A stretch of DNA of 64,000 bases from Antennarius striatus (GCF_040054535.1 NC_090784.1:12955001-13019000), one strand, 5' to 3'. Counted from the stretch's first letter, positions 40,201 to 51,624 are shown. Made by a program: numbers and translations. The notes: a model not told the origin generated them from the letters alone.

Positions 40201-41316
40201 TTCTGGTAGTAGCCATTCTACTTACGGTTTTTGGTATTTTCTTAATGAAGTAAAATAACAGTGAAGAGAAAATGTTGTTCTATATCAAATTGTTACTCTG
40301 TCGTTATACTTAGTATGTTAAGTAACCTACTTAATATATACAGTATTTTCCGCACTATAAGGCGCACCGGACTATAAGGCGCACCATAAATAAGTTGTTT
40401 GTTTTATAATTTATTTCATATAGAAGGCGCACCGGATTATAAGGCACACACAATAAAAAATAAAATTTATTTGACAAACTGCAGCGGCTGTAGTTGCGCA
40501 ATCCGTCCACTAGATAGAGCCGCGCTGCTCAGGCAGTAATGATTGCATTCATGGCCCCTGTTATGTCAATAAGCCATTCTGAGCCTCATCAAGGAAACCT
40601 GATCACTTGATCACTTTGCCATCTTAAAAATAAGTCAACACACATATTAAAAAACCTGACATTAAAAACTGGTTAAATTCATTACGAGTGCAGTCAGTGT
40701 GAACAGAGCGCATTATTTCCTGATCTGAAGTTCGAAGCAGATATTTAAGCTCCGACATTCGTCTTCGTTTATTTATTGTTTCGATGGGTAGTCCAGTCGG
40801 AGGTGAGGTGCAGCTATTTGCTGCTGTGTGTCCTAAACAATTTTTTAACTAGTTTTTAATGTCAGGCTGCTAATTTACTGGAAAATGCGACGCTGTTTTA
40901 CTCCTAGAACTGATTTTAACGTCGGTGTCTCACCGCCGTGAATCTCACAGCACGTCACTGCAGACAGAGTGTCCCCTGCCTCACGCCCCCGGTTGGCTGG
41001 GATAGGCTCCAGCACCCCACCACCCGCGACAGCGGATGAAGCGGCTAGAAAATTTATCAATATTATTATATTAAATATATGACAATATATAATATAACAT
41101 CTAATAATATATTATTATATACCTAATATGTTAAGTGTTATGAAGACTCCATAGTTAAAGAACAAACATGAGACACTGTGTGATTTGAACTGCATGCTCT
41201 CACATTTTTCCCTTTATAACAATCTAATGAAGGATTGAGTCAGTTCACGCAAGGCTAATACAATTCCACGTATTCTTTGTCTGCAGGGGAAGGATGGAGG
41301 AGCATCAGCATTGTAA
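20959..41316 (+). CDS. epb41: Protein 4.1R, greatly enlarged
   Basis: Membrane-skeleton adaptor linking spectrin-actin to band 3 and glycophorin C. Exons: 20959-22248, 23061-23330, 23440-23544, 23692-23810, 23940-24158, 24335-24422, 24811-24963, 25637-25734, 26054-26226; then 16 repeat exons (26317-32772, separate entry); then 33293-33498, 33791-33859, 33967-34011, 34116-34136, 34645-34707, 35780-35959, optional 38565-38951, 39470-39592, 39807-39911, 39994-40074, 41287-41316. Every junction has AG/GT sites and the phases agree, giving 2,420 codons without the optional exon. Identity as 4.1R, not 4.1N/G/B, rests on the headpiece motif [10 protein letters not shown], the block [12 protein letters not shown], the FERM core and [10 protein letters not shown]...[18 protein letters not shown]. 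Human 4.1R is 864 aa. The exons at 33967 and 34116 are the least certain. Confidence 0.92.
23277..23279 (+). other. epb41: Internal ATG at the FERM start, like the 80-kDa 4.1R initiation codon
   Basis: The ATG of [10 protein letters not shown] is in frame with the exon 23061-23330 and corresponds to the downstream start MHCKVSLLDD used for the 80-kDa erythroid isoform in mammals. Use of this site would omit the whole charged headpiece. Confidence 0.6.
23280..26226 (+). other. epb41: epb41 FERM and FERM-adjacent domains
   Basis: Seven to eight exons encode a complete FERM domain: F1 from CKVTLLDN to the KEIRKQV region, F2 ([68 protein letters not shown]) and F3 (DIILG-like [49 protein letters not shown]). 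The FERM-adjacent segment follows ([39 protein letters not shown]). All residues in the membrane-protein-binding core look intact. The last exon ends in phase 1 and joins the repeat array or, by skipping, the exon at 33293. Confidence 0.93.
26317..32772 (+). other. epb41: Array of 16 tandem phase 1-1 exons with a WFVLLD core
   Basis: Exons: 26317-26433, 27050-27304, 27586-27717, 27832-28659, 28896-29114, 29268-29483, 29610-29840, 29955-30185, 30273-30479, 30569-30799, 30890-31096, 31233-31421, 31575-31805, 31933-32103, 32242-32424, 32599-32772. All are split after the first base of a codon at both ends. Each ends with an acidic stretch, W-F-V/L-L-L-D or a variant, about 10 residues, and usually P-P-G whose last Gly codon spans the splice site. 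Variants are DDWSLML (unit 1), DEWSSLL (2), DDWYLYF (3) and DAWFRLF (4); units 5-16 are much closer to one another. Unit 4 is 276 codons with a long acidic predicted coiled coil. The array adds about 1,274 residues between SRNLDG and the [11 protein letters not shown] block. Function is not known to me. Confidence 0.85.
33293..35959 (+). other. epb41: epb41 spectrin-actin-binding region, including the 21-residue exon
   Basis: After the linker exon ([13 protein letters not shown], compare the mammalian R-P-T-S-A-P block) come small phase-0 exons. The exon at 34645-34707 encodes exactly 21 residues, [20 protein letters not shown] plus E, matching mammalian alternative exon 16, which is induced in erythroid maturation and needed for strong spectrin-actin binding. 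Exon 35780-35959 supplies the rest of the domain ([32 protein letters not shown]). The 21-residue exon lies in a long intron context and is a good candidate for regulated splicing here too. Confidence 0.85.
37470..37526 (+). CDS. epb41: Possible alternative 3' terminal exon of epb41
   Basis: A strong polypyrimidine tract (15 C) and AG precede an open frame in the right phase (0) that reads [18 protein letters not shown] and then TGA, followed by about 1 kb without an open frame. Joining to exon 35780-35959 would give a short form ending before the C-terminal domain. It could equally be chance intronic sequence. Confidence 0.35.
   Translation, partial: FVIRLPRGPLLDFYSKRS
38565..38951 (+). CDS. 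epb41: Candidate 129-codon cassette exon of epb41
   Basis: The acceptor 'ttttttag|agc' and donor 'ttccag|gtagcc' bound 387 bases that are open and phase 0 at both ends, so the segment fits between 35959 and 39470. It is acidic and Ser/Cys-rich ([11 protein letters not shown]..., [25 protein letters not shown]). If not spliced at 38951 the frame continues to a stop at 39077. Mammalian 4.1 genes have alternative exons at this position, but I see no sequence match to one. Confidence 0.5.
40350..40465. repeat. Dispersed repeat with internal 'ACTATAAGGCGCACC' direct repeats
   Basis: 'ttttccgcactataaggcgcaccggactataaggcgcacc' followed by a third, diverged copy at 40430-40448. This motif is common in fish genomes as an end of a non-autonomous DNA element. 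The complementary other end was not found, so the copy is a fragment. Confidence 0.65.
40970..41055. repeat. Fragment of common fish dispersed repeat
   Basis: 'ggttggctgggataggctccagcaccccac' and 'cagcggatgaagcggctagaaaat' are characteristic phrases of the repeat family also seen at about 1985-2240. Confidence 0.65.
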
Positions 41317-42940
41317 CAGAGTCACCACCTGCTTTTAGTCCTTGAATCTTCACTGTTCAACCTTTCATGAGCGCAGCACTCAACACACTGAACAGCATTA
41401 TCTCTGCACACATATCCAAAAAGAAATGTGATGAATTAGCACCTACAATTATGCATAACTAAGTATGCATCGTAGTCAGTTCTTTGTTTTATTTAGTCGA
41501 GTCTTTTTCTTTAGGTAGAGGATGACTGCATCACTCTAGTTTGATCAAGTGCTTCTCATCCACATTTGAAAGCTTAGAGTATATTTTTATTGGTTAAACT
41601 AAAAGAATTTCAGTTTAGTCGTACTTTTTTTTTTGCTTTGAAGTACTTTATCTTCCTGTTGGTTATTACAACTTTTATTTTGTACAAATGCACTGTTTCC
41701 TGTCTAGTTTAGACACCATTATAAGCGTTCATTCCTTTGGTGCTGCTAGGGGAACGTTAAGACTACATTCAAGGGAACTCTTTTTTATTGTTGTTTGTCT
41801 ATTTAATTGAGCAATTTTTTTAATGCAATGACATACCTCTTGTCACTATGTGAACATTAATATTCTGTGCTCAAATTTGGACAGCTGTTTGGCTTTGTTC
41901 ACTGCTCAGGTACAAAAAGAAAACAAAAAATCTTCACCGTCGTAATCAACCAAGAACCAGAAGTCTACATATTATTGTAAAGTTTGAATTACAAAGGAAC
42001 CTATTTTGAAATATTTCTCTATTTTATAGAATGCTTTTATAGTATTTGTACAAAATTTGAGGTTTAAGTTATTCATATCCATCTGCGTATTTAATTATAG
42101 GTTGTCGTGCCGATTACTGAATTGTGCGGTCTCCATTGAAGACCTACCTACCCATCTTGCCTGACACCCTGAATCATTCTTATTCGTTTCCTCTTGTAGT
42201 CCACCAAGCTTAGCAAAACTTACACAATTCACACATCAATGGAGTGCTTCCCTCAGTCCTGTATTTATTCACTAGCATAGAAGCCATGTTTTCTTTAAGT
42301 ACACTTGGCTGTTAGTTTTACAAGCTTTGGTCTACTCATCTCAGGTTTTGATATTCTAAGACTCCAGACCTCTGTATGATTGTATGAGGAGTGTCCATAT
42401 ATGTCCACCCTTCTTAATGTATATTATGTTATGTGATCAATAAATACAGTTTGTCACAACAACTGCACGAGGAAGAGGTAAAGGCAGCTGTCCCAGTATA
42501 TGTGACTTTTCTCTTTTAGCAGCACAAGGTCTTTTTTACATGTTCTACTATACAGTAATTTATTTGTAAAGTAGGAACCGTTTTGTGTGATTTGATGTAC
42601 TGTGATGTTTCAACACAAGCTGGTTCCCAAGCTTCCATTAGAGATGTCACATTGTTAAATATTACATTCATTATCAACCGAGTTTGTAAAGCCTTTTTAC
42701 CATAGTTGAGTAGATTGTTCTGTCCTTTTCAATAGAGGAGAAAATTCCTTTTAGATAGCATGTCTGTTAGCTAATGTTTTTAAATGAAAAAGAAGCCATT
42801 TGCATTGTAGCCACATGGAAAACAACAGAAACCTCTCCTGGAAAAAAATGTAGAATTTCACATGAAGAAATAGTTTTTAGAAAATGGAAAATATTGTTGC
42901 TTTGTGACCTATCCCTGTCTTTTTATGGAGAAAATAAAAC
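41317..42940 (+). other. epb41: epb41 3' untranslated region with two poly(A) signals
   Basis: No open frame of interest follows the stop at 41314-41316. AATAAA occurs at 42439-42444 and again at 42933-42938, so alternative polyadenylation is possible. Downstream, 43.0-43.75 kb lies between this end and the csnk2b stop on the other strand and would hold the csnk2b 3' UTR. Confidence 0.6.
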
Positions 42941-43760
42941 CGCATTATTTTAAATTTTGCTGAACTGTCTTTGTGTGAACATATAACCTAAAGTGAGGAA
43001 TGAGTTCTGGATAATATGTATTTAATGCCATTCACTTCCACAGTATATGTTGCTACTTCATTTAACACCAAACTTTTAAGAATGTCAGTCCAGAGGCCAA
43101 CACAAGAATGCAACTGCTAATATGAAGACTATTAGTAAAATAGTAACAGAAAAAAAATGAAACATAGGTCAATTTTTAACAAAACATTGTTCTTTATATC
43201 ACTAATTTGTAGTCATTATTTACTAGCAATAGCACCATAACACAGTTACACATATTGCTATTTTCAAATAAAATCCTACTTTTCAAACCAAATCAAATAT
43301 TTTTTTTAAAGCAGCTCTGCAACACCAGTAAATGATTTGAAGTATCTGAATGTTAAATCTGAAATACTGACAACTATCACAGATAGACAAATCTGTCTGG
43401 GGGCTGGTGGCAAGATTTCCTGTTAACATTCAATCCCTTGCAACTGATCCATGAAACACATGCAACCCGCCTTGAAAGTGCTTTAAAGCCACTGTTCAGA
43501 GTATGAAAAGATGGTTTGACATAAATTTAGGTTGAAGACTACATCAGAAGGACCAGACGATACACATATTGAATGCGGGGAAAAACTAACCTGAACTGTG
43601 AGCATCTCACTAAAGGAGTGGATTTGTTTGAATCTGGAACTGTCTTAACAACACAGAAGTGAGTTTTGGGTAACTGCACAGGCACTCACTGGGATTGTAA
43701 AATCCACTGCTTCATACAAGTCCTAAACACCTAAAAGACTGAGTTCCTCAGAGCAGATTT

Positions 43761-46089
43761 CTAGCGAATTGTCTTGACTGGACTCTTGAAGGTTGACGCA
43801 GCCTGAAGTTGAAGTTGATACGCCATCGGGTGAATTTTAAAACCATATAGCCTGAAATTAAAAAGAAAAACAAAATTACTCTTGACACCAATAGGACCAA
43901 TATTCATTCAATGACCTTCTCAATTGGACTCTAACCTACAGTGGTATGAATTTTTTTTCAAAATTTTCTTCTATAAATCATTGGTTGTTCGGACCAGCAA
44001 TTTCAGTTGATTACATCATATAGCAGACAAACACGGTGATGTTTGAGAAGTGAAATGAAGTTTATAGGATTAACAGAAAGTGTGCAACCAATGATTCATA
44101 AAGGAAAATCTTGAAAATGATCAAGGGTGCCCAAACTTTTTCATACCACTGTATGTTTTTGGTGACATACAACATACAATTAGAGGTCTATGGTATTTCT
44201 AGTTAATGAATGAGCGACATTGTGAGATGAAACACACCTTGGCACAAACTGGTTGGCAGGACGCTTTGGACGATACTCTGGGTGTACCATGAACAGCATG
44301 TGAGGGAACCCTGTTCCAAAATAAGCCCCATCTGTGTGGTGATGCCTGGACGATTTAGGGGTGTAAACGTCCATGCACTTAGGGCAATAAAGCTTCACCA
44401 TTGCTTCTCCAGGGATGTCTGACAAACCTACATCAAATGATGGAGATGGATGAAAGTCTAGTATTGCTTCATATCCACTGACAAAGGGCAAAAGTGCATT
44501 GTGAGGTTTAAGTAAAAGAGAACTTGTTCATTGCAAATGGAAAGTAAAAGATTTACCAATAGGAAGCATTTGTTGATTCTCACAATAAACTCTGGGGCAA
44601 TAGCCAAAATCCCCTTGCTGATACTTTTCCAACTATGGAGAGGAAAAAATTGAAAATGACTGCTACTGTGATGAAAAATATAAGAATTTTAAGTTATGAA
44701 GAAGCATTCTTACCATCTGTGCAATTCCTCTGTTTGTGAGGATGTAACGTGCATGTATGAGACCATAAAGCATCTCAGCTGCTTGTTCTATCAAGTCACT
44801 CTGATTGGGGTTGTCTTCAAGTTCCTCATCTGTCAAATTCAAGTGTTTCAGTCAGTTAAAGCATTGACTCCACATTACTACTAGTCAAAACGGCTATTTC
44901 AATATTCTCACCTGGCTCCAAGTCAAGAATCATGTCCAGAGCCTGGCGATAGTGAGGCACCTGCTCATTCAAACCAGTGAGATTAAACTTGTCCTGTATG
45001 TAGTCTTCATCAACCTGTAATACACAATTAAAAACGCAATGAACAGCTATTACCAAGATTAATTACAGTAATGGTGCATTGCTGCAGAACACCAATCATG
45101 CATTACATGAGAGCTTAACAGGATTAGTCAGACGCTTCCACTGATGGAAGCAGGGGTAAAATTAGAAATGGACTGCATGTGTGCAGAAAAACCAAAGTGA
45201 CACACAATGATGCTTACGATTTGTAGGATTTTTATAATGTATTTTTCATTTCACATTTTTTCCCATGGCCAACGGAACAGTTTAGCAGCAAACAACAGGT
45301 GGCTTTAAAGGCAATTGTTATGAGTCTGAATGTGAAACCATTGAATTCTGCATGTTATCTAGTATCAGTGAAGTAACTTGCATGAAACTGAGTCATCTCC
45401 AGGAATGTTAAATTAAGTGTGTAAAATCACATGATTTGCAATTTCAGCCATAAAAATTTAGCTGAGATTCCACAAAGATTCTGTGGAACCACAACATACA
45501 AAATTAGAATAAAAAAAGTTAAATCCATGTGTACATCAATGAACTGATACTTAAAATATATGTTAATCTGATCTCATAAATTGCTTTTAATGTATTTCAA
45601 GACACATAACTCATTTTTTGGCAAAAAAAATATTGTCTACATCCGAGTCTGACAACCTTGCTGTGCTGATGGGACGCCATCGTTAGATTTCTCTTTATTC
45701 AATTTCTAATGGAAAATGACGTCACACTTTTATACTGTACTGGATGTTAATGGGCCGTGATCTAAACACCAGTGAAAAGCTCATAATTCTTTACACAATT
45801 GGTGTAAACACCTATAAACTGGCTTGTGATCATTATCGAGACGTCAGTTTATACCTAAGGATGAGGTGAACGACCTAAAAACTAAGGTGTACCTGTACTC
45901 ATTTGTCCTCAGGGTATAAGTAGCTGAAAATTTGTGTAATTTAATGGGTTTTTTTTAAAAAGTTAAAATGAAATCACGTTGAAATTCTTAGGTTGAAATC
46001 AGGTTGACTGAACTAACCTCACAGAAGAATTCATTTCCCCTCAGTCCACAAAACCAGGATATCCAGGACACCTCCTCGGAGCTGCTCAT
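43761..46089 (-). CDS. csnk2b: Casein kinase 2 regulatory (beta) subunit, complete
   Basis: Regulatory dimer of the CK2 Ser/Thr kinase, cytosol and nucleus. Exons on the minus strand: 46089-46018 ([20 protein letters not shown]), 45014-44912, 44829-44714, 44632-44557, 44427-44238, 43851-43761. Phases join exactly and give 215 aa, the human length. The acidic loop [15 protein letters not shown], the Zn-binding cysteines in CPRVYC and LYCPKC, and the C-terminus FKSPVKTIR are present, with almost no change from mammals. The start is set by the conserved N-terminus. An acceptor-like TTTCACAG just before the ATG points to a non-coding first exon, probably ending at the donor near 46440. In human this gene is in MHC class III. 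Confidence 0.97.
43939..44151. mobile_element. 213-bp MITE with terminal inverted repeats and TA target duplication
   Basis: CAGTGGTATGAA at the left end is the exact reverse complement of TTCATACCACTG at the right end, and both are flanked by TA. The inner sequence includes 'caagggtgcccaaacttttt', a phrase shared by a widespread fish Tc1/mariner-type non-autonomous element. It lies in the last intron of csnk2b. No transposase remains. Confidence 0.85.
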
Positions 46090-46676
46090 TCTCCTGTGAA
46101 ACCAAAACGGAGCCGCAATGTGTGAACGTCTTGAAACGGTCATTACCGAAGGACACAAAAACGTAGAACCAACATTCTACTCCATAAAGGTTCATCAAAC
46201 TATACCTTTTATGTAAGACATTTTGATAAGAGTGCGTCTTAACTGTATTTAATAGTTCATTATTATTTAGCTACAGCCTATGCAGCTACGTTAGCGTTTC
46301 ATTGCATGCTAGCTCGCTTAACTTAGCATGATTGCGTAGCATTGTAGTATGTAATTCATTTAACGGAACAGCAAATCAACGTTACAGGTATTTTCTCCCC
46401 TATATATATATATAAACTATAAAAGTCATGTTTACTCACGTTTCTTTATAATAGTTACCACATCAACTTAAAAGCTGAACTGATTTACATTTGCTTCCGG
46501 GATAGCGAATATTATCCGGTCAAATCCAAACATGTTCCGGTTAACAACTGATTTCAAAATAAAGCTCCTCATGAAAAGAGCGCGCGAACGACCAAGCAAA
46601 TGTGTACAAATAAATAAGTAAAATGAGATAAAATCAAATTTTACACACTTTTCCATCCATCCGCGTTTTAATTACA

Positions 46677-47170
46677 TAAAGTTTCAGGATACATCAAGTT
46701 TCAGGATACATAAAGTTTCTACATATCCAAACCTACCCTAACCCTAAACCCTACCCTAACCCCAAAACCTAATCTCTGAACCTAACCCTAATCCCTAATT
46801 TAACCGAACCTTAACTAACCTAACCTGACCTAACCTAATCTAATCCTTTAACGCTAACCCCAATTCTAACACAAAACCTAATCGTAACTCTACCCTGGCC
46901 CTATCCTTAACCCAACCTTAACCCCCAAACCTAACCCAACCCCTTATCCCTGACGCTAAACCTAACCCCCAACCTTTAACCTAACCCTAACCCTGACCCT
47001 AAACCAAACCCCAGTCCTCTTACCCGAACAATAACCACAACCCCTAATGCTAAACTAACTCTAACCCTGACCTCTTACCTCTACAGTATTACCCCTAATC
47101 CTTAACTCTACCCTACCCTAACCCTCTCCTAAACCTAATCTTAACTTTACCCCTACCCCTGGTCCTTAAA
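46677..47170. repeat. Interstitial telomere-like (CCCTAA)n degenerate tract
   Basis: After two or three copies of 'aagtttcaggatacat' (46677-46720), about 440 bases consist of degenerate C-C-C-T-A-A-type units (accctaaccctaaccctg and many variants such as cctaacct and cctaatcc). Reverse strand reads TTAGGG-like. It lies between the 5' end of csnk2b and the 3' end of aif1, far from any chromosome end in this contig. Confidence 0.85.
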
Positions 47171-47470
47171 CTCAACCTTATAAAACATGTCAGTAAGCCT
47201 AACAAATTCCCTTAATGATATCTGGTTGTACACTGTGTTTATGTGTAATGTTTGTTCAAGTGTTTACATATTAATGTTTTTAAAAATGAACAATTGTGGT
47301 CATATAAATTCTAGTACTTTATTTAAAATTTGCATAGGTTGTTTTTTTTTTCTGATTACCAAAAATGTGAGAGGATATGATGTTTACTATACATTTACAA
47401 TAAAATGAAATATACAAGGAAACAAACAAACAGAGATCTAGATAGCCAATCAAGAGGGATTAGAGATCCT

Positions 47471-48353
47471 TCAGGGCAAGTCTGAAAAGGTTTTGCGACA
47501 AGGTGGAGCCATGTCTTTTGGGTCCTGTTCCTTTCCCATGCCTTCAAACATCAAGATTCTGAAATGATGAAAATCCATTGTTAGCAGCTAGAAAACTTTT
47601 ATGTGAAGGCACAGAATACGTACATGGAGAGGACATCATTTGTGATTTTTTTTGTATCAGAAGGCTTCTATTGTACCGTACATCCTAAAAATTGAGACAT
47701 TAAAAACATTTCTATTTGCTTTTAGGTCACATTATTTTTGGCATCTGAATATTTGATTGATCAGAAAGTTATAGACTAATGAACAAAATTATTGCAAGTA
47801 GTTTCAAGGAAATTTCTACCATCACTTGCTTATCCTTTGATAATTACAGTAATAATGTTCCTTCAACCTTAATTATACCCAGCCCCAATATTGTATAATT
47901 CACTGAAGTACCCAGTATTTACTCACATTTTTAGAATTGCATTTCTTTTTCCTAGCATCATATTTACGAAGTCATGGTAGCCAATAGTGTCCTGCGATGC
48001 CCCTCCAACCACCTCTGACATCATCTTTTTTAGCTCCAAGTGAGTCTTGGCCATTCCCAGTTTTTCCAGCATCCGTTTTAACCCCATTATATCTGTAATA
48101 AAAATAGTTCAACAAAAACAAGTAAGTAAAAAATGTTAATGTTCTTAACTTAGGAAGATAATTTTGTTGTACATCACTAGAAGCAACATTATTGATTGTA
48201 GCTGAAAATACTTGAGTAATTTAGACAGGTGTAATTTTACCTAGTTCTCCTTTGTCATTGAGGTCAAACTCCATATATTTACCTGTAACATAAGCATAAT
48301 CGCAGTTAAGTGTTTAAATGTAATTTACTATATACTGTACACACACACACATA

Positions 48354-48385
<32 letters not shown>

Positions 48386-48742
48386 CTGTATATAAAGTAC
48401 TTACTGTATATGAAGCACTTACTTTTAAACATTTCAAGTTTTGAGCTAAGCTCTTCCTCTTCTTCATACTGGGGATCTGAGAGAAAAGCCTTAAAAAGAG
48501 ATAATTAAATAACACAGATAATTTTAAAAGGCCATCTAAAATGTAATGTCTGTCCTAAGCCCAAATATATCATCTTACCTCATTGATAGAGTTCAGTTTT
48601 TCTTCCTGATGACTCTTGAGAAGACCATACGCTTTTCCTCCTGAGATAAACAAATAAGAAATACATAGAAGTATCCATCAGATGAGCAAAAAAATAATAT
48701 GTTAAAATAAAATCCAAACCGACCTTGAAATTTTTGGTCCAT
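47471..48742 (-). CDS. aif1: Allograft inflammatory factor 1 (Iba1), complete
   Basis: Calcium-binding, actin-bundling protein of macrophages and microglia. Exons on the minus strand: 48742-48724 (MDQKFQ), 48640-48579 ([20 protein letters not shown]), 48489-48423, 48282-48241, 48092-47927, 47558-47471. The phases agree and the total is 147 aa, the human length. The first EF-hand loop is [12 protein letters not shown], followed by [20 protein letters not shown], a second degenerate EF-hand ([18 protein letters not shown]) and the tail KTFSDLP. A poly(A) signal (TTTATT on plus) is at 47318-47323. Next to csnk2b, as in the mammalian MHC class III region, though in mammals other genes lie between. 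Confidence 0.95.
48339..48387 (+). repeat. (AC)n microsatellite with ACGC interruptions
   Basis: 'acacacacacatacgcacgcacgcac...' in an intron of aif1. Confidence 0.95.
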
Positions 48743-49641
48743 TTCTATGCGCAGAACTGAGAGGCTGTGAAAACAACACTGAGAGTGTTCAAATCTTAGT
48801 TCCTGTAAACTGACGAACAAGAGGAAGTGAAGTATCAAAGTTTTGTCCAGCATCAGTGAGGTTCGTCTGTAGTATTTAATAGCAAAGGTTAGCTGAAGAT
48901 GCACGTCACACCATTCACTCAGTTTTAGAATTTCACCAAAAATGAGGAAATTAAGTAAAAACACAACTTTATTGCTCAGTAAGAGAAATTTGTATACTGT
49001 ATAGCTGCTGTGAAATGGCCAGAATGACCTCATTCAGATGTCAACTCTGATATAGTGAACTGAGAAAGCAACGTATTTCCCCTGTTTTTGAAGTAAGTTG
49101 AGATTTCATTTTGAGGAAGGAAATGTGATGCCACAAGGAGAACTGCAATTTGGGAAATGTCATAAAAGTTCGGAGTACGTGTGTTTGGAAATTTATTGTT
49201 CAGAAAACTTTTATTGAGAGTGATGTCCTCCTTTTCATGTAAGTTGCAGACATCTTCATACCCATCCAGCTTCCAGTGCAGCCACAGTCAGGTCCACAGA
49301 CCACACTGCTGAGCAGTTATGGTGTGCCTCATGCCACTTCCGTGGCAGTAGTGAGTGTGAGTCAAAGACTGATCTGTCACTTGCCCGTTTCACATTGAAG
49401 TGTGAGCCCATTAAATAACCCTTTATTATGATCTGCCAGCAATCCTGATGTAAGACCTTTAGGTCTTGCCACACGGTGGCAGAATTAACCACAAAATAAC
49501 TTTGAAAAATTGAATCGACTGCAGCAGTTAGTTTCATGTTGACACCTCTATACTATTTACAGAACTGAGAATTGGTGTATACATAACAATATCCAAGTCA
49601 ATGATCTTTTGTCACTTCGCTATTCTACGTTACACCAAAAA

Positions 49642-51165
49642 ATGGCACATTTTTATCTGCAGGTTCTCCTGTTATTAGTTGTGTTAACAGTCATATCAGA
49701 ATGCAGAGGTGAGTAGGTATATTTCTTCTACAGGTTAAATCAAAAGATATCATAAATGTGTTTTAATTTTTATAAAAAGCAAATGAGTAAATTGTGACTG
49801 AGCACAACAGAGTGCCAAACCAAATATCTTCCAGTTATTGAAGAATTTTTAATTATTTGCCCTGCAGCTCTGAAACTGAATGATTTATCGGATTTGATCC
49901 CAATATGCCAGAATAGAATATGTATTTTGGGTCTTCTTTCCAAAAATTGTAAAAGCATCTAACTAGAAAATAAGATATGGATAGTTAAATGGATAAAGTG
50001 TGCTACAGACAAACAAAAGACTATCTTTGGCTTAAAACACCTCAGATTCTGGAACAGTAATGTGTGTTGAAAGTGATGGAAATAGATAAATGTCTCTTTT
50101 TCTGACAATTACAGAAATGTCCAGCTGTCAAATTTAATGGGGTTGGTTGTGATTGTGACACGTGTGATCACATAAATCTCTTCTCTTTCAGAGTGCAAAT
50201 CCCCTCAGGTAGTGCAGGCGGCGTCTGGCACAGTCATTACCCTGAGCTGCCCTGTGAACATAACATCAGAAAAAGAAACATCCCAAAATATCTCCTGGGT
50301 AATGCTGAAAGGAAACGGCTCAAGACATATCAAGTCTACAAGCATGAAAATTAATGGGACGACATTAGTAATCGACTCTGTTCAGGACTGGGACAGCGGT
50401 TGGTACAGATGTAAGGACATGAATACACTGCTCTGTTTTGATATTTTTCTACAAATTCAAGGTAAGATTTTAACTCTTTGAGGTCATTATAAACTCAAAA
50501 TGAGAATATACACATCTCTAATATACCTTCTCCATCTTTCTATTTCTTTAATAAATTACAATGTTAAATGCAATGTTATCTTTTTTTTTTACTGTGCCTC
50601 AGTGCTGACAACTAGTGAAATGGATTGGAACACCAAGAAGGAAGGGAGCAGAGTGATACTTCCTGTAGTTGTCATTTCAGTCAGTGTTATGGTTGTTATA
50701 ACTGCTGCTCTGATAGGACAAGCAATCATTTGTAGACTTAACACGGGGAGAGCTGCTCACGAAACCCAGAACCACTCAGCAGGTTTGATATACCTAGGGA
50801 CAATTTTCACATTTTGATAGTGAAGCATTATCACAGCCCTATGTTCTTCTCATTAGATATTCATATGGAGACTATTGAGGATATTCTGATTACCACGCAG
50901 TCACAGGGTGAGCACTGTCTTTCTTTCATCTACATTACAAACATTCTGGCTTTCTTTCTTTCCATGACAAATGTCAAATATTTCCCTTCGTCTCAGATCT
51001 TACAAACCACCAAGTCGACAGTTTGTACCAACAATTCCAGGAGGAAAGCCTGCATACATGTAAGTAGCAGATTATTCTTTCTGCTATTATAAAATCTAAT
51101 TTTATCTCTGGCTTATTAAAATAGCCAAATGACTATTTCTTTTTATCATTGCAGTCCATTATTAG
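49642..51165 (+). CDS. Single-Ig-domain type I transmembrane receptor, unidentified
   Basis: Exons 49642-49708 (22-residue signal peptide, hydrophobic LLLLVVLTV), 50192-50461 (one Ig V-like domain: LSC, ISWVML, DSGWYRC), 50603-50782 (stalk, then membrane helix VILPVVVISVSVMVVITAAL with no charged residue), 50857-50907, 50997-51059 and a short last exon from 51155 with stop TAG at 51163-51165. All junctions are phase 1. The product is about 213 aa. The tail has tyrosines (SLYQQF) but no clear ITIM or ITAM. The last exon is the weakest part. Divergently paired with the aif1 gene and facing the four-Ig gene. The position near aif1 recalls mammalian class III receptors (NCR3, LST1, MPIG6B), but similarity is too low to call orthology. 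Confidence 0.7.
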
Positions 51166-51624
51166 TTACTGTGACCCTACTCAGGTAAAAGAAGATTGAT
51201 TGCTATCATTTCTGGATCACCTGATTCCATCTACACTTCCAATAACATGCAATATCTACACAACTGTAATATGCATTTATCTTGTCTTGAACAAAGAAGC
51301 AACTATAGTTTACACTGAGCATCATTTAACAGTTCACACAAATATAACATGAAAAGTCATACACTTTGTGAACTGCTGAAATGAAAAAAACAAAATATTT
51401 TATCTGATTTGAACAAATAGTTGTATGATGAAGAAGTCATGATGAAGAAATTGTAAATTCTATATTCCTAAATATGAATGCTTGAATCTCTCTTCTACTA
51501 CTCTATCCTATTGCTGTCTATCCTTTTCTTCCACCCTCTCTGAATGCTGCTGCTGTGATCGCGTAAATTTTCCTACCGTGTGAAAAATAAAAAGAATGAT
51601 CTTATTTTATCTCACTTTAAGTCA

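Larger units (their letters stand above)
39470..41316 (+). other. epb41: epb41 C-terminal domain exons with a shortened end
   Basis: Exons 39470-39592 ([25 protein letters not shown]), 39807-39911 (SVTSEIT, Thr-run, HISK) and 39994-40074 ([19 protein letters not shown]) match the 4.1 CTD. The final exon at 41287 gives only GKDGGASAL and a stop. The usual last segment (A-I-K-E-A-K-E-Q-H-P-D-M and the following strand) was not found in 40075-41286. That part completes the fold contacting NuMA and other partners in mammals. Confidence 0.75.

Noticed and set aside
46730-47170. True chromosome end
   Set aside because: The telomere-like units are degenerate and genes continue on both sides, so this is interstitial.
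49256-49537. 93-codon minus-strand open frame starting MKLTAAVDSIF
   Set aside because: No splice partners, no domain I recognise and no conserved motif. It lies just upstream of the one-Ig gene and may be chance or a remnant of an old repeat.
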